The notes under the pieces: model-generated | Databases searched by the model: none | What the model was told of the DNA's origin: nothing | What the model saw: the letters and a program-made list of their open reading frames with translations, nothing else | Assembly: GCA_002081555.1 (NCBI GenBank) | Contig: MZNV01000861.1 | Coordinates: forward strand, 1-32,129 | Source of the DNA: Protostelium mycophagum | Lineage: Eukaryota; Evosea; Variosea; Protosteliida; Protosteliaceae | DNA: 32,129 bases | Direction: 5' to 3' | Shown here: positions 10,441 through 22,789 of the stretch, one piece after another | How positions within the stretch are numbered: the stretch's first letter is position 1 | Layout of the letters: every line of letters begins with the position of its first letter | Position numbers and translations under genes: made by a program

Positions 10441-13400
10441 ATGAAGGAGAACTCGAGCATCGATGAGAACTTATACAGCAGACAACTCTATGTCATGGGA
10501 CATGAGGCTATGCAGAAAATGGGTGTCTCCAATGTTCTTATAGTCGGACTTAGAGGTCTCGGAGTTGAGATTGGTGAGTCGGAGGACTTGACTTATAATG
10601 TATTTAACATCCTTCAGCGAAGAACGTAATTTTGACGGGAGTCAAGTCAGTTACCCTCTATGACCCTGAACCAGTGGATTACTTTGATCTTTCTGCACAA
10701 TTCTACCTCACAGAGGCTGACATAGGGAAGCCACGTGGTGCCTCTTCAGTCGCCAAATTAGCGGAGCTCAACGGTTATGTTACAGTATCTAATCACGAAG
10801 GTTCTCTCGATGAAGAGACCATAAAGAAATATAGAGTGAGTATCTATTTAATATCGAGTGATGATCACAGATTCACTTTATGTGCAGGTCGTTCTCCTCA
10901 CTGGACAGACTCAAGCCGAACAACTCAGAGTCAACCGTATCTGTCACGAAAATGGCGTCGCTTTCATTACAGCAGACACCTTTGGTGTTTTCGCCAACAT
11001 TTTCTGTGATTTCGGAAAGAAGTTTACCATCACCGACACCAATGGAGAGCAACCCGTCTCTCTGATCGTGGCCAGCGTAACACAAGAAAATCCAGCCATT
11101 GTCACAGTCGTCGATGACGCCAGAATCCCATGGGAAGATGGAGAATCAGTTGTCTTCACAGAGGTACAAGGAATGACTCAACTCAACGACGGCAAGGCCA
11201 GAAAAATCAAAATCCTCAGCCAGCACACCTTCTCCATCGAGGAGGACACCACATCATACCCCACATACAATGGCGGTGGTTACGCCACACAAGTGAAGAC
11301 CCCACGCGTTGTAGATTTCGTGAGTCTATTTAGCTCAAAAAAACGTCCTCACACTTTCTACAGCTGCCCCTCGAGGAGGCCCTTCAGAAGCCAGAGATTG
11401 TAACAACAGACTGGGCCAAATTTGACAGACCCCCCCAACTCCATTTGGGATTCCAAGCACTTCACCAATTCAGACAAGAGCAGGGAAGATACCCCAAGCC
11501 ACATAATGAGGTAATCGTCCATCTCATCACACCAAGTCAAAGTAATGATAGTTTTTAGGAGGATGCCAAGGCTGTTGTAGACATCGCCACAAAGTTGAAC
11601 GGGTCTACATCTGCTGAGACAAAGGTAGAAAAGATTGACGAGGAGCTCATCAAGAAGCTCGCATACGGATCCATCGGACAGATCGCTCCCATCGTGAGTG
11701 TCCATCTTCACATTCATGTCCATTTACATCTTTAGACAACCTTTATCGGTGGTGTTGCATCGCAGGAGGTGTTGAAGGCTTGCTCTTCCAAATTTACACC
11801 CATCCAACAGTGGGTGTATTACGACAGTGCTGAGGTCCTCCCCGAGAACAAGGATCCCGCTGAATACCAACCGGTGAGTTGTAGTCGCAGTTGTAGATCA
11901 TCCTCTCTGATTCAAAAAGACAAACACCCGCTATGACGGACAGATCGCAGTGATTGGAAGAACCCTCTCTGAGAAGATCCATAATATGAATTACTTTCTG
12001 GTCGGAGCCGGAGCTATTGGTGCGTATCCCATAATACAATTGTACCTATTTTCTGAATAAAAACAGGATGCGAGGTGTTGAAGGTGTGGGCGATGATGGG
12101 ATTGGCATCCAAGGGAACAATCCACGTCACAGATATGGACACCATCGAGAAGTCCAACCTCAGCAGACAATTTTTGTTCAGAGCCAAGGACGTTCAGCAG
12201 CTCAAGTCAAAGACTGCCGCTGCTGCCGTCAAGGCGATGAATCCCGAGGTCAACATCCAACATTACTCCACTCGTGTTGGCCCCGAGACAGAGAGTGAGT
12301 CTTTTTTTTCCCAAGAAATATGTTGACAAGAGTAGATGTCTTCACCGAGACATTCTACAAGTCTCTCAGCGGAGTGTGCAATGCTCTGGACAACGTACAA
12401 GCACGTCTGTACATGGACAACCAGTGCATCTACCACAAGAAGTCACTCTTGGAGAGTGGAACATTAGGTGGGCATATATACCCAGATATAGAGGCTGATT
12501 ATTTCAGGCACAAAGGGAAACACACAAGTGATCGTGCCACTCATGACCGAGTCCTACGGATCTAGCAGAGATCCCCCAGAGAAGGGGATACCCATCTGTA
12601 CACTGCACAGCTTCCCCAACATCATCGACCACACCATCCAGTGGGCTATGGACGCCTTCTCCGGCCTGTTTACAAAGGACGTTGAGCTGGCGCACAGTTA
12701 TGTCGCCCAGGCCAACTTTTCCGAGAGCCTGTCCAAGATGAGCGCGAACGACCAGTTGAATGCTCTCAGAGCGGTGAAGAATTATTTGGTGGAGAGACCC
12801 AGAGGTTACGAGGACTGCTTAAAGTGGGCCAGACTCAAGTTCCAGGAATGGTTCACCGACAACATCAAACAATTGCTCCACAATTTCCCCGTGGACCTGA
12901 TCACCTCCAACGGTGCTCCATTTTGGTCTGGCCCCAAGAGAGCCCCCAAGCCACTCGAGTTTGACATTGAGGACGAATTGCACTACAGCTTCCTCGTTTC
13001 TGCCGCGAACCTCCACGCCGCCAACTACAACATCCCATGTATGTGTAAATCATCCCTGTGATCATCTGACCTGTTGTAGATGAGGAAGACGATCAGAAGA
13101 TCAAGGCATTCGTCAACACGGTGAAGGTCGCCCCATTTGTCCCAAAGCAAGTCAAAATCGCCGCAAACGAGGCCGAAGAGAAGGAAAACAAGGAAAAGCA
13201 GGAGGCCAACCAAGATGATGAAGAACTCGTGGAGGAGCTAAAGAACACCCTCCCCACCCCCGAGGAGCTCAAATCTGTCCAGATTTCACCCATTGAGTTT
13301 GAGAAGGTGATTCCATCATCGTGAACACATTTTCTGAACGGATCAGGATGATGACACCAACTTCCACATCGACTTTGTGACAGCAACATCTAACCTCAGA

Positions 13401-14014
13401 GCGACCAACTACAGCATCCCAGTGGCCACAAAGCACAAGACCAAGGGTATCGCCGGGAAGATCATCCCCGCCATGGTCACCACCACAGCCGTCGTCTCTG
13501 GGCTCGTCAACGTCGAGCTCTTAAAGCTCGCCCAAAACCTTCCCCTCGAATCTTACAAGAATGGTTTTGTCAATCTCGCCAACACCATCTTTGCATTCTC
13601 CGAACCCATTGCACCACAGAAGACCAAGATCAGGGATGATTGGTCATGGACTCTTTGGGACAGATTCGATGTGGAGGGAGAATTGACTCTGAAGCAATTC
13701 ATCGAGTACTTTAAGGACAAGCACCAGTTGGAGGTCACCATGATCTCATCTGGAAAGTGCATGTTGTACTCATTCTTTATGCAAAAGGACAAGCTCAAGG
13801 ACAGAGAGCCAAGAAAGTGAGTAGATCATGCATGTGTCTTGAAGATCTCGAAGAATGGAGCTCATCTATATTTAGGATGTCCGAGTTGGTGGAGCTAGTC
13901 TCCAAGCAACCACTTCCCGCCGAGTCCAACTACCTCGTATTCGAGATATGCTGCAACAGGATAGAGGATGATGAGGAAGTGGATGTCCCATCTGTCCGAT
14001 ACAAGTACAAGTAA
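10441..14014 (+). CDS. UBA1: Ubiquitin-activating enzyme E1 (UBA1), about 13 exons
   Basis: E1 enzymes adenylate ubiquitin with ATP, form a thioester and pass ubiquitin to E2s. About 1,010 residues are readable from start to stop across 12 small introns. Order: [20 protein letters not shown] and the inactive adenylation half ([20 protein letters not shown]); [36 protein letters not shown]; the active adenylation domain with nucleotide loop [15 protein letters not shown] and [17 protein letters not shown]; then [16 protein letters not shown]. The catalytic cysteine is in [34 protein letters not shown] and [13 protein letters not shown] follow, then the ubiquitin-fold domain ending SVRYKYK. An acidic, Lys/Glu-rich insertion (about 13170-13245) is longer than in animal E1. 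All key residues seem intact. The ATG at 10441 gives a short N-terminus of 7 residues before the conserved core. Confidence 0.97.
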
Positions 14015-14180
14015 TAAAATACCTCTATGTGTTAACTTGGCCATCTGAACAATCACCTGCGTCATCGTCTCTGTGATCCTTTTTATTCAATGAAATTTAA
14101 ATTTCTTGTCTATAAGGTGACAGGTGTCTGTAAACCCTCATCGCTTACTCACGTGAGGAAAGTGGCGATCCACCCACAAG

Positions 14181-17100
14181 ATGCCTTCTGATCAGTACTA
14201 CTTTGCGAGGGCGACCTCCATAGTGGTATTGTCTTTGATAGGACTGTATTCTCTCTACACTGGCGCACAACAGACAATATCATGGGGTCTCGAGCCGAAT
14301 TATTGTGAGCAGACCTACATGTGGCCGAATTACGTCTTTATACCAGAGGGTCATCAAGGAAAGAGAAGAGGAATGTGTGATAAATACAGTCTGTATATGT
14401 ATGTGGAAGGACATGCACAAGGACAACAAGAATTGGCACAGAGAGTGAGAGATGTGACAGGTGTCCCTGTCTTATTCATTCCTGGCAATGCAGGGAGTCA
14501 CAAGCAAGGAAGATCGATCGGTGCAGAGGCACATAATCTCGTTAGCCAATTTGGATCGGTACATCAATTCTATACGCCATCATTTTCAACTAATGATCAC
14601 AGCATTTTCACAATCATATTGATCTCTTTATGGTCGATTTTGAAGAGGAATTATCAGCATTATCTGGTGAATTATTAAAACAACAATCGTGGTACGTCAA
14701 TCACTGCGTAGGGAGAATACTCGATTTATACCAAAATAATCCTCAACTGCAACGCAAGTAAGTACATTTAATGTAAAACACATATCGACCCATCTTCAGG
14801 TACAGACCGAAATCTGTCATTCTACTCGGTCATTCTATGGGTGGACTCGTCGCACGATCCGTCTTCATTCAATCGAATTACATTGAGAACTCTGTCTCCA
14901 CGATCATCTCATTGTCTTCACCACACAATAACCCCGTCGTCTTGTCTTCCAGATCGACTTACCAATTTTATTCAAAAATTAACGACTTTTGGCGGGAACA
15001 TTTGGGCGGGAACAGAGACAATAAGACGGGGTTCGTTTGTACAAAAGTATGATATCATAACGATGTACAGACCTTTAGACCAAGTGACGATACTGTCTAT
15101 TGGTGGAGGATTCCGAGATATCATAGTGAGATCGAGTCTTTCAGACTTGGAGACCATAGGTCTGCGATGGGATGAGATGCGATGGCTGACACCTGTCAGG
15201 GATTCCAAAGACACACGGAATGACAACATTATCAACGTCAATACCAGAAGTATGGAGGCAGACAGACCATCTCTGCATGGTCTGGTGCAACCAAATCGTC
15301 AAAAAGGTAGATTTTATTTTAAAAATCTATTTTATCTTCAGAAAAATGTCAGAAGAATCTATTTTATCTTCAAAAAATACACAAAAATGTCAGAAAAATG
15401 CAAAATCACCCCAAAACCACACGAAAAATCACACGAAATGAAAATTAAAATTTCACAAAAATCATAAATAATTATAAATTATAAATTATTTACAATTATA
15501 GCTGGCATGGACACTATTGAATCTTGTCGAAGTGAACTCAAAACAAGCGACATTGCAGAGAAGACAAAGGATGTACATATTTAGGCAGAATTTTGTGAGG
15601 TAGCTCCACATCTATTTTTAGATTTTAGACTTTCAAAATTAAATGTTGAATACGTGCAGCACATTACCAGCATATCTAGGATTAAATAATTCTACCGTCA
15701 CCATGATTACCCCGACAAAAGCAACGGTAGAGATGAAGACAAAGAGTTTGGTGCAGTTGTCTAAGAACGGTTATTTCATTTTGAGAGGAGCCAGGGAGCA
15801 GCAAACCATTTTGATTGATGTCCCGAAAGAGTATGATATCATTGTTCTTCATCTCAAGACATCACATCATCATGACATCACTACTTAAGACATCATTATT
15901 ACGAAATCATGTCATGCACATGTCATGACGTCTCTTATGATATCATATGGATACTGACATGACATAGCATCGACGAGAACAAGATGTTTCAATTATTTGC
16001 GACAATAGACCCAGAACAACACGTCATCAATTCTTATATAATCAAGAATAAAATACAGGTCGTCTCAATATCACAGTATACTATGATATACTCACGTTAT
16101 TTAGACACATAAGATCACCATGAAAAAGATAGCATGGTTTGGAAATTCTAATTATGCAATGGATAATTATATTTTGTCATTACCATATTCCACCCTGAAA
16201 GAGTAAGTACACGTTTAATCGATAATCTCTTCGGAATAATGAATAAATATCCAGCGTATCACAAATCGCCGTCGTTGTAGACGTCTCCGGACCCGTAAAA
16301 CCCGTGGAGGCTTGTGTGTTCACCGAGTTTGTCGACACAAAATCACACAATTACCCAAAAGTCAGTTTTTTCGGCGGTAAATACGAAATCGATTTGGCCA
16401 TTCTGATTTTTCAAGGACATCAGACTCTACGATTAGAGGATGGGGCTATGTACACGCGCATCTCTTTCCCAAAACAAGACAAGATGTTGCCTATTTCCGT
16501 AAGAAATCCTGTTCTACAACTCGTTTCGAAAAATGCAGAAAATATTGTGATGTGGGATTTATTAAATTAAATAAAACTGTACGTGGACTAAGTTATTGAG
16601 GTATCTGTCCAAGTCACACATGGAGAGAAGAATATTGATTTTGAATTATTGACATACCAATATACGTCCTCCATGCAAGAAGAGATGTTTCGTCCCGCAA
16701 AAGAGTGAGATTTGTTTGAAAGATATATATTCATTCTGTCAGATTTGAAATGAAATACCATTCACTACCGAGAATAGCGGCATCATATAATCAAGATGTG
16801 GAGCTTATCTTGTGGACAAACCCTGACCATCACTACGAAGTAATTTATTATTATTCTTCCTGATATTTCAAGTTGAAAAATGTCATGGTGATCTTTCACC
16901 AGTTGCGGCAGAGCCGCAACAAATAGTCAACACCGAGTCAACTTGGACAGAGGTAGAGTACAATGTGCTGTGATGTCTTTATCATATAGATATAAACGCG
17001 GCGCAACACAGATTCACTCTGACCGCACAGATACGATTCGAGATCAAATGGGCCCCCGTCTTTGGACAGATTTTCCACTGGTATGGAGTCAGTGTGTTGG

Positions 17101-18282
17101 CCTTGTCGTTCGTGATATTCTTTATGCATCTTGCCGGTCAGATCATTCATTTCTCGCGGCGAGGTATGAGCTTGACAGACAACACCGAACTCAACATCTT
17201 CAGGGAAGTTTCCATCGTTGTTGAATGTGATGCTGAGTCAGTATGTCACTCCAAACTTTCTGCTGCTCATCGGCTTGATCATTTTACATTTCATACACAG
17301 TAAGTTTTTTATAGTTATAGACTTGTGACACTGTCTTGGGCAAAGATGTATTTTTCGACTTTTGCGTTTACAACGCTTTCTTTGGTAAAATTCCACCACA
17401 TAAAATATACTTTGGAACTAGAAGATTATTACCTCTGTTGACAAGACAAGCTCACCTGCCTTCTTTTGATTTCACGGGGTCATTATTATTCGGACAATCA
17501 TTGGAGTCACCGCCATACTGGACTATCTGTGTGCTCTACTTTGCTGCTCTCGGTTATCACTTGGTGCTAGTTTTGTTTTCCTCTCTCATTTGCAGGACAT
17601 CGGCGATCTTGTTGGGATTTATGAGCAAGAAGATCATTCAACTCGCATCGAGGTAGATGATCAGAGATGTGAAATCAGATTTGTGACGCAAAGTAGCAGC
17701 GTATTGTTTATCTTCGTGGCAGTGCTCGGAGCCTTTACACATGGATCATTCATGGTCGCATTCTCATTCTTCATTGCTGTGATCGTCCCGCCGCCGACCA
17801 CACAGGTGACGACTAAAAGTTCATCTCTTAATGATTCATTTTTGATCAGATCACTCAGGCATCAAACTACCGCACCAGCTTGGTCGTCTTCCAACTCTTG
17901 ACTTTCGCTTCGGTGTTGTCCTCGCTCATCATCTGGACCAAGAATTACCAATGGTGGTCTCTCATCGATCTCTCGATCGATCTGTATACACTCTGCGGAC
18001 TGTGCAGTTTGATACACACTTATGCCTATCTTCTAAGACTTAAATCTGGGGGTGAGTTTAGCTCTACGGCTGGTTCAGTTTGGACGAGGTGAGCTGTTTT
18101 CTTCATTAGTTCTATGATGATTGATGGTGTCCAGTCTGGCCATCATCAGTGCCGCTGCCATCGTGACATTGACTGGGTTATTTGCGGTATTCATAGCAAT
18201 TGAAGCATTTGGATTAGTCCATCTCATTCTTGCGGCCTTCAATTTTATGCATGTAAACACCACTTATAAAAAGAGAGAATGA
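14181..18282 (+). CDS. PGAP1: GPI inositol-deacylase PGAP1/Bst1-like, many exons
   Basis: ER membrane enzyme that removes the acyl chain from inositol of GPI anchors after attachment. Exon 1 (14181-14558) has an N-terminal membrane anchor (TSIVVLSLIGLYSLY), then CEQTYMWPNYVFIPEG, YSLYMYVEG and GVPVLFIPGNAGSHKQ. Later exons give VDFEEELSALSGELL, the lipase motif VILLGHSMGGLVAR (catalytic Ser in GHSMG), then VTILSIGGGFRDIIVRS. STSIPEVWRQTDHLCMVWC follows, as in PGAP1. Between 15500 and 16900 short exons encode a beta-rich lumenal region (for example GNSNYAMDNYILSLPYSTL). Several membrane spans follow, such as VLALSFVIFFMHLAGQII, FLLLIGLIILHFIH and the last near IISAAAIVTLTGLFAVFIAI, ending TTYKKRE. 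The N-terminal half is secure; exon borders between 15570 and 17330 are approximate. One intron near 15305-15500 is unusually long and repetitive. Confidence 0.87.
15305..15500 (+). repeat. Imperfect direct repeats in a long PGAP1 intron
   Basis: This intron is about 195 nt, against the usual 40. It contains two copies of ATCTATTTTATCTTCA about 33 bases apart, each followed by an A-rich tract and AATGTCAGAA. The rest is made of CACACGAAA-like and ATAAATTAT-like short repeats. It looks like local slippage or tandem expansion, with no coding capacity and no mobile-element ends. Confidence 0.55.
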
Positions 18283-18740
18283 GATATCAATTGAAGAGGT
18301 CCCTCGCAATAAACCAAGTGAACATCCCATCCAGTCTTTATCCCTCACGTCTGAAAAGACCTCGTACTAGCATTGCTATCTTGTGTGTGTTGCCTCAGAA
18401 AAGATTGTAGAATTGTATTTTTGGTCTTCTACAACCTCAAAAAATAATTTAGTTTGCAAACACGTGAAAGCAATACAACAACATGTGGCATCTGCCAAAA
18501 TAAATATTTTTGATCTTTTTTCTTCGCGATGACATTTGTTTTCACTGTAAATTGCAAAAAAAATTGAAAAAGACAATTTGGCACCAAACCTTCTGTGGGT
18601 TGTAGCAAATAAGGCAAGATATCTTGTTTTATTGAATTGAAATTTAAAACTGTTCGAGGAGTGGTAACAGTTATTCTGGAAAAAAAGTTTTGCATCTAAT
18701 AATTGTAAAGTAAGGAACCCCATTGAGACAGTCAGAAATT
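18283..18740. other. AT-rich intergenic region
   Basis: This follows PGAP1 and precedes the 71-aa gene. A 115-codon minus-strand ORF at 18376-18723 is rich in Phe, Lys, Cys and Leu, as expected from A/T-rich DNA, and has no family-like motif. No second frame or splice structure supports it. It probably contains the PGAP1 3' UTR and the promoter of the next gene. Confidence 0.4.
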
Positions 18741-19008
18741 ATGGAGGTAAGTTGTTGTCTATGGTAGTGTATGTTAATCCCAAAACTGACTGTCTTAGAA
18801 TGCTGCAGCTGATGATGTCAGCAATATAGACTTTGATATCAATGCATTAATTGGTGACAAGGTTGCAGTAGCATTCAAAGATCCTTATGAACTGTATCAA
18901 TCTCCATCTATAATGAAACAGTTTTTCAATCTTTATGGAAGTTCAATCCCAAATACAGAACCAGCCTTCCTATTTCTGACAATGGATGGGTTCTTTGACA
19001 TGATATAA
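18741..19008 (+). CDS. Small hypothetical protein, 71 aa, 2 exons
   Basis: Exon 1 is just ATG GAG (18741-18746), followed by a GTAAGT donor. Exon 2 (18799-19008) follows a CTTAG acceptor and is open for 69 codons to TAA. The product is acidic at the start (AAADDVSNIDFDINAL), then reads GDKVAVAFKDPYELYQ and ends FLTMDGFFDMI. Base composition is more AT-rich than in conserved neighbours. It has no signal peptide or membrane span and I recognise no family. It could be an orphan gene or a fragment of something larger. The strong splice sites are the main support. Confidence 0.45.
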
Positions 19009-19101
19009 TATAGCCACCATCTGTTTACAACTCTCTTTCTCTTCCATCGTTCACCTGACACCTCTATATACCTTGCCTCTTCTGCAAAACCTGACTGTCT
19101 G

Positions 19102-21759
19102 TTATTTGGTGCTCACAAAGTGAAGAAACAAACCGGCAAAGATGTTTGTCGCAACATGAGCAATCGGGTTGTTGCCAGAAACATAATCAGTCCACAGCAT
19201 ACTTGCAAATGATGTGTGTCCACCATCCATCGTAGTCAGCACTCCTGTCACTTGTCAGTAGATGTCACAAATGACGTGGCATGACGTCGATGTCAATACG
19301 GATCACCTGTCATGAGGGGCTGATCGAATCGATTGAAATAGATTATATTGCACAGAACCGAATAGCCAAGTCTGATCAATCCAGTCATCAACCCTGTTGC
19401 CCTTTTTTCTTCTAAGTATAATAACTTCTGGTCTTAAGAGTACTCACGTGGCATAGACCCAATTCCCCATGTCAAAGTAAGTGAATAACGCGTAGTTCCT
19501 GAGGCTTCTCCCGTTGTCTGTTGTAAAAACCAGATTCTGTATGCTGAGAAATTCAATCAATTTTTGCTCGATGTTTTCACTTGAATAATCGACGAGATTT
19601 CTACGTAGAGTGGTTTGCGCATTTGCTGCAAAGACGCATTTCAGGGCATCTCCTTCCTCTTTCAAATTTGCAAATTGATATAGATGTTATCACCCCATTT
19701 TCTACTTAAAAATTGCTCACACAAGGCGAATTTTAATATTAATAATGTTAATGATTTGTTGCATTTCACTTACCATCGGAGAATGAAATTTACAAGGAAA
19801 ATGATCAATAGATTTTCGACCCAGCTGAGGAAGATTGCTCTGAAAGGTGGCAGGAATACGCAACCAAGTATTACTCCCGTGATGACAGCTGTCATCACAT
19901 GTCAGTACGTCAGATTGTTCATTTCTGACAGGTGTCACCTCCGGCGAACAACCACATGAGCAGAGCGAGGACGGAGAATCTGGATTGGTGAGATGTCGCG
20001 AGATGATATCATACTCACGAGATCTGCAGACCAATGTACTTTGACGCATTTGTGCACTTCATCAGATTCTTTGGGATTTTGTATTCTCCTCGTCTCATTC
20101 TTAGCACCAACTACAACGCGTCAGAATATTTTATTTGAATTTTATTTGAATTTTATTTAGTTTTGAGGATTTATTTGTATTTTTGCAAAATTAATAAAAT
20201 AACAGTTAAATGATCACCCTTCTGTATCTGAAAAAGTAGACAATCCAATTGAGTTGCATCAATCCAAGCACTACCTGAGATGCAATAAATACGATTCACC
20301 ATCAGTGACACATGACATGACGTGGCACATGTCACATGAGGGCACTCACCAAGATGACTGATGGTAGTATTTTTTGGATCAACTCTGTGATCCAACCTTC
20401 AGTGAACAGATCTTCCACCAACTTTGTCTGTATGAAAATCCAAATGTTCATGACAGTGAAGTACACGTAGTAAGAGATAGTTAAGACGAACAATTCGGCA
20501 CCGATCAGACCCGCCCACATCCTGAGAGGCCAGTAGAATGCCGCGTCCCCTTCATCTCGTCTCATCTGAGAGGATCAGAGATGATGTAGTTGTATAGAGT
20601 TGTAATCACCGCGTTGGTGAAGAATTGTTTCAACCAGTTCCAACCTGGCGCATATCAGCATGTGATTTGGGACATCACCATGATTTCAATCACCCAAAGA
20701 GAAGAAAGAAAGCGAAGCGAGGAGAGCACCGATGACTCTTTGCTTCAACGTCTTCTTTGGATCATCATCTTCCTCAATAAAGAGGTCGTTTTCGGTCAGC
20801 TCCTTGGGTGATGGCCTCTTCAATCTGATCCTCACATAATTCTCAAAGTTTCGAAGTCTGAAAATAAATGAAAAGGGTGTTGTAGATGCAGTTGTAGATA
20901 CCTCGCTTCGGAAAAACTCCACGGAGTTTTAAGGAAATGGGCGATCAGAACAACCAGATGAAGGATGAGAAGCAAGACCATGCACCCAAAAGAAGCCCAG
21001 AACACAGTCACTTCATATAATCCGGTTTCATCAATACCATACTTCATCCTGTCAATAAACGGCATATTACATTCTGAGATCACCTGAATATAATCGATTG
21101 TGGTAAGAGTCACATTGAAAATAAGCCAGAAGATGGTTGGGAGGAGCTGCAAAGAGTAAGACTATTGCGACAAAAATGACTCACCATCCAGTGTGTTTGA
21201 TACTCTGAGTTGGCAGGTATCGTCAAGATGATACTGTATTGAAGAATCACCAGTACTAGATCTCGCGTTTCCTGGTCCTGTACATTAGGAGATCATAATT
21301 ATTTGATTATAAATGTCTCCTCACTTTTGGCTCTGCAATTGTCTCTTCGAGAAAATGAAAGGGGTCGAAGACACTCGTCATTGATTGATAAAAGATCTTT
21401 GCTAAGAGGATGTTCATGAAGATTGAAAATACAAAGGCGATCCAGCGACTCCTGACTCTCTGAGAAATGAGATCGAGCCCCACCTATAAGACTCTTAGAC
21501 TCATTGTCATCACTCCATCCGACTTTAAACTCACTACTGTTCTGCAACAGGGATAGCAGCAGCATAGATAGGGCGCAATGCAGCACTGTCTTCCATAGTG
21601 TTTATCAACCATCACCACATGCTCTTTCGTATCTCTCGGTGTCTCGTTCGGCTCTAAGAGAGGAGCAGACTCCGACATTGATGGAATGAGTGTCTTTCCC
21701 GAAGCATCGCCAATCTCCTCCGAGATGATGTCAAAATCTGAAACCTTCAAGAAAAACAT
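19102..21759 (-). CDS. STRA6-like multispan membrane receptor/transporter, about 14 exons
   Basis: Polytopic membrane protein of about 600 residues. Exons I place with confidence: 21535-21759, 21325-21483, 21185-21277, 20902-21146, 20694-20857, 20610-20644, 20350-20565, 20218-20274, 20019-20110, 19939-19979 and 19102-19244. The N-terminus is cytosolic with a Cys cluster (CCIAPYLCCCYPCC) suited to palmitoylation. Spans include RWIAFVFSIFMNILLAKIF, LLPTIFWLIFNVTLTTIDYI and VFWASFGCMVLLLILHLVVL. A basic cytosolic segment NFENYVRIRLKRPSPKEL follows, then more spans and a C-terminal block with NRFDQPLM, LTTMDGGHTSFASML and NNPIAHVATNIFAGL. That last block resembles the conserved end of the RBP-receptor (STRA6) family: R-x-D, D-x-G-x-x-S, then a late N-P. 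In animals STRA6 moves retinol from its carrier. The ligand here is unknown. The junction near 19665-19790 is unresolved. The ATG at 21678 (MSESAPLLEP) is an alternative start. Confidence 0.6.
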
Positions 21760-21887
21760 CTCCAAATGAGAAACATGATGTTTTTGAAACTCTTTGTTCA
21801 AAGCTGCTCCTCAGCCAAAATAAGTCAGGTTGACTTGTTTCAAGGCGGTGTAAATTGCAACAAGCACTGAATCAGCACAGCCTTCTA

Positions 21888-22192
21888 TTAATAATTGTCA
21901 TTAAATCCTGAAAAATTAAATCTTAATTGATTTTCATCGGTAGCAGACAGGAGGAAGGACATAAGTTCTGGAGTGGCCTACATCCACATTATCTCTATGG
22001 CACTGTGTCAACTGTAGTTCATGTGATCACCTTGTGCTTGGCCTTCAGCTGCGCACCCCTTCCAAGTAAAAGTTCCTGCATACATTCACGGAAGAGTGTG
22101 GGATGTGTAGGTGGTCGTGTAACTCGCTGGGTAGCGGGGTGCAAGGCAGCAGCTGCGACACAGAACAGAAGGCAAAGGGCGGCACTTCTCAT
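21888..22192 (-). CDS. Small secreted protein, 83 aa, 2 exons
   Basis: Exon 1 (22031-22192) encodes a classic signal peptide, MRSAALCLLFCVAAAALHPA, probably cleaved near ALHPA. A basic region with two Cys-poor segments (TQRVTRPPTHPTLFRECMQE then LLLGRGAQLKAKHK) follows. The 53-nt intron begins GTGATCAC and ends GATGTAG; exon 2 (21888-21977) ends RFNFSGFNDNY. Only one Cys lies outside the signal peptide. The mature chain of about 63 residues is basic and has a KAKHK site that could be cut by furin-like proteases, so a secreted peptide precursor is imaginable, but this is inference. I recognise no family. The gene lies directly upstream of the STRA6-like gene on the same strand. Confidence 0.6.
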
Positions 22193-22789
22193 GGTGTGTG
22201 AGGTCCTGTTTCTATGGGAGAACAAAAGGAAATATAATTTGCAACAAGACCGCGGTAAGAAATCGTGACTCTTGGTGGTCTTTAACGAGAATTCTTAACG
22301 TGATGTAATTCCATGAGAATATTTGAAATCCCCACGGGGACATCACTATGATCAGGCCCAGTGCCTTGATGTTCAAAATTGTACTCACAATCCCAGAAAT
22401 AAACAAATCAATTCTGCACCCAGAAATGATAAAAAAATCCCTTTTTTCATGTGTTAATTATCGATTTTCTCTGGGGCTCAGACACTTGAGACACTCCCAC
22501 ATAGAAGAAAGGACCCTTTTTGGAATTTTTGGATAATTATGGAGGCTCGTGCCAACTACCTCGCTTCAGAGGGAAAAAATAAACAAGCATTTAGACGCTC
22601 AAAAACCTGAAGAGAGGTTGTGTCCACTGCGAAGATTTTGAAGGGTCAATTCGATGGAAACGAAAAAGCGGGGGATGTGAGCGGGTACAATGGCATCCAT
22701 CCTCATAGAGGGTGTTGATGCAATGTTCAAATTGAGAATTAAGGTGCAGATTCAATAGAGAATGTATATCTGCAGTTTTATTCTTTGGT
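22193..22789. other. Intergenic region without a supported gene
   Basis: A few open frames occur: a 64-codon hydrophobic one on - (22212-22406), a 62-codon one on + (22348-22536) and a 23-codon + frame starting MEARANYLASEG at 22539. None has splice support or a familiar motif. The segment should hold the promoter of the secreted-peptide gene on its left and the 3' UTR of the saposin gene on its right. Confidence 0.35.

Noticed and set aside
16905-16920. GTTGCGGC-AGA-GCCGCAAC palindrome similar to the hairpin at 25664
   Set aside because: It falls in a PGAP1 exon that reads LSPVAAEPQQIV, so coding constraint explains it. A shared element is not supported.
18376-18723. 115-codon minus-strand ORF rich in Phe and Lys
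   Set aside because: Composition follows the AT-rich DNA, and a second overlapping frame is equally open. No family resemblance.
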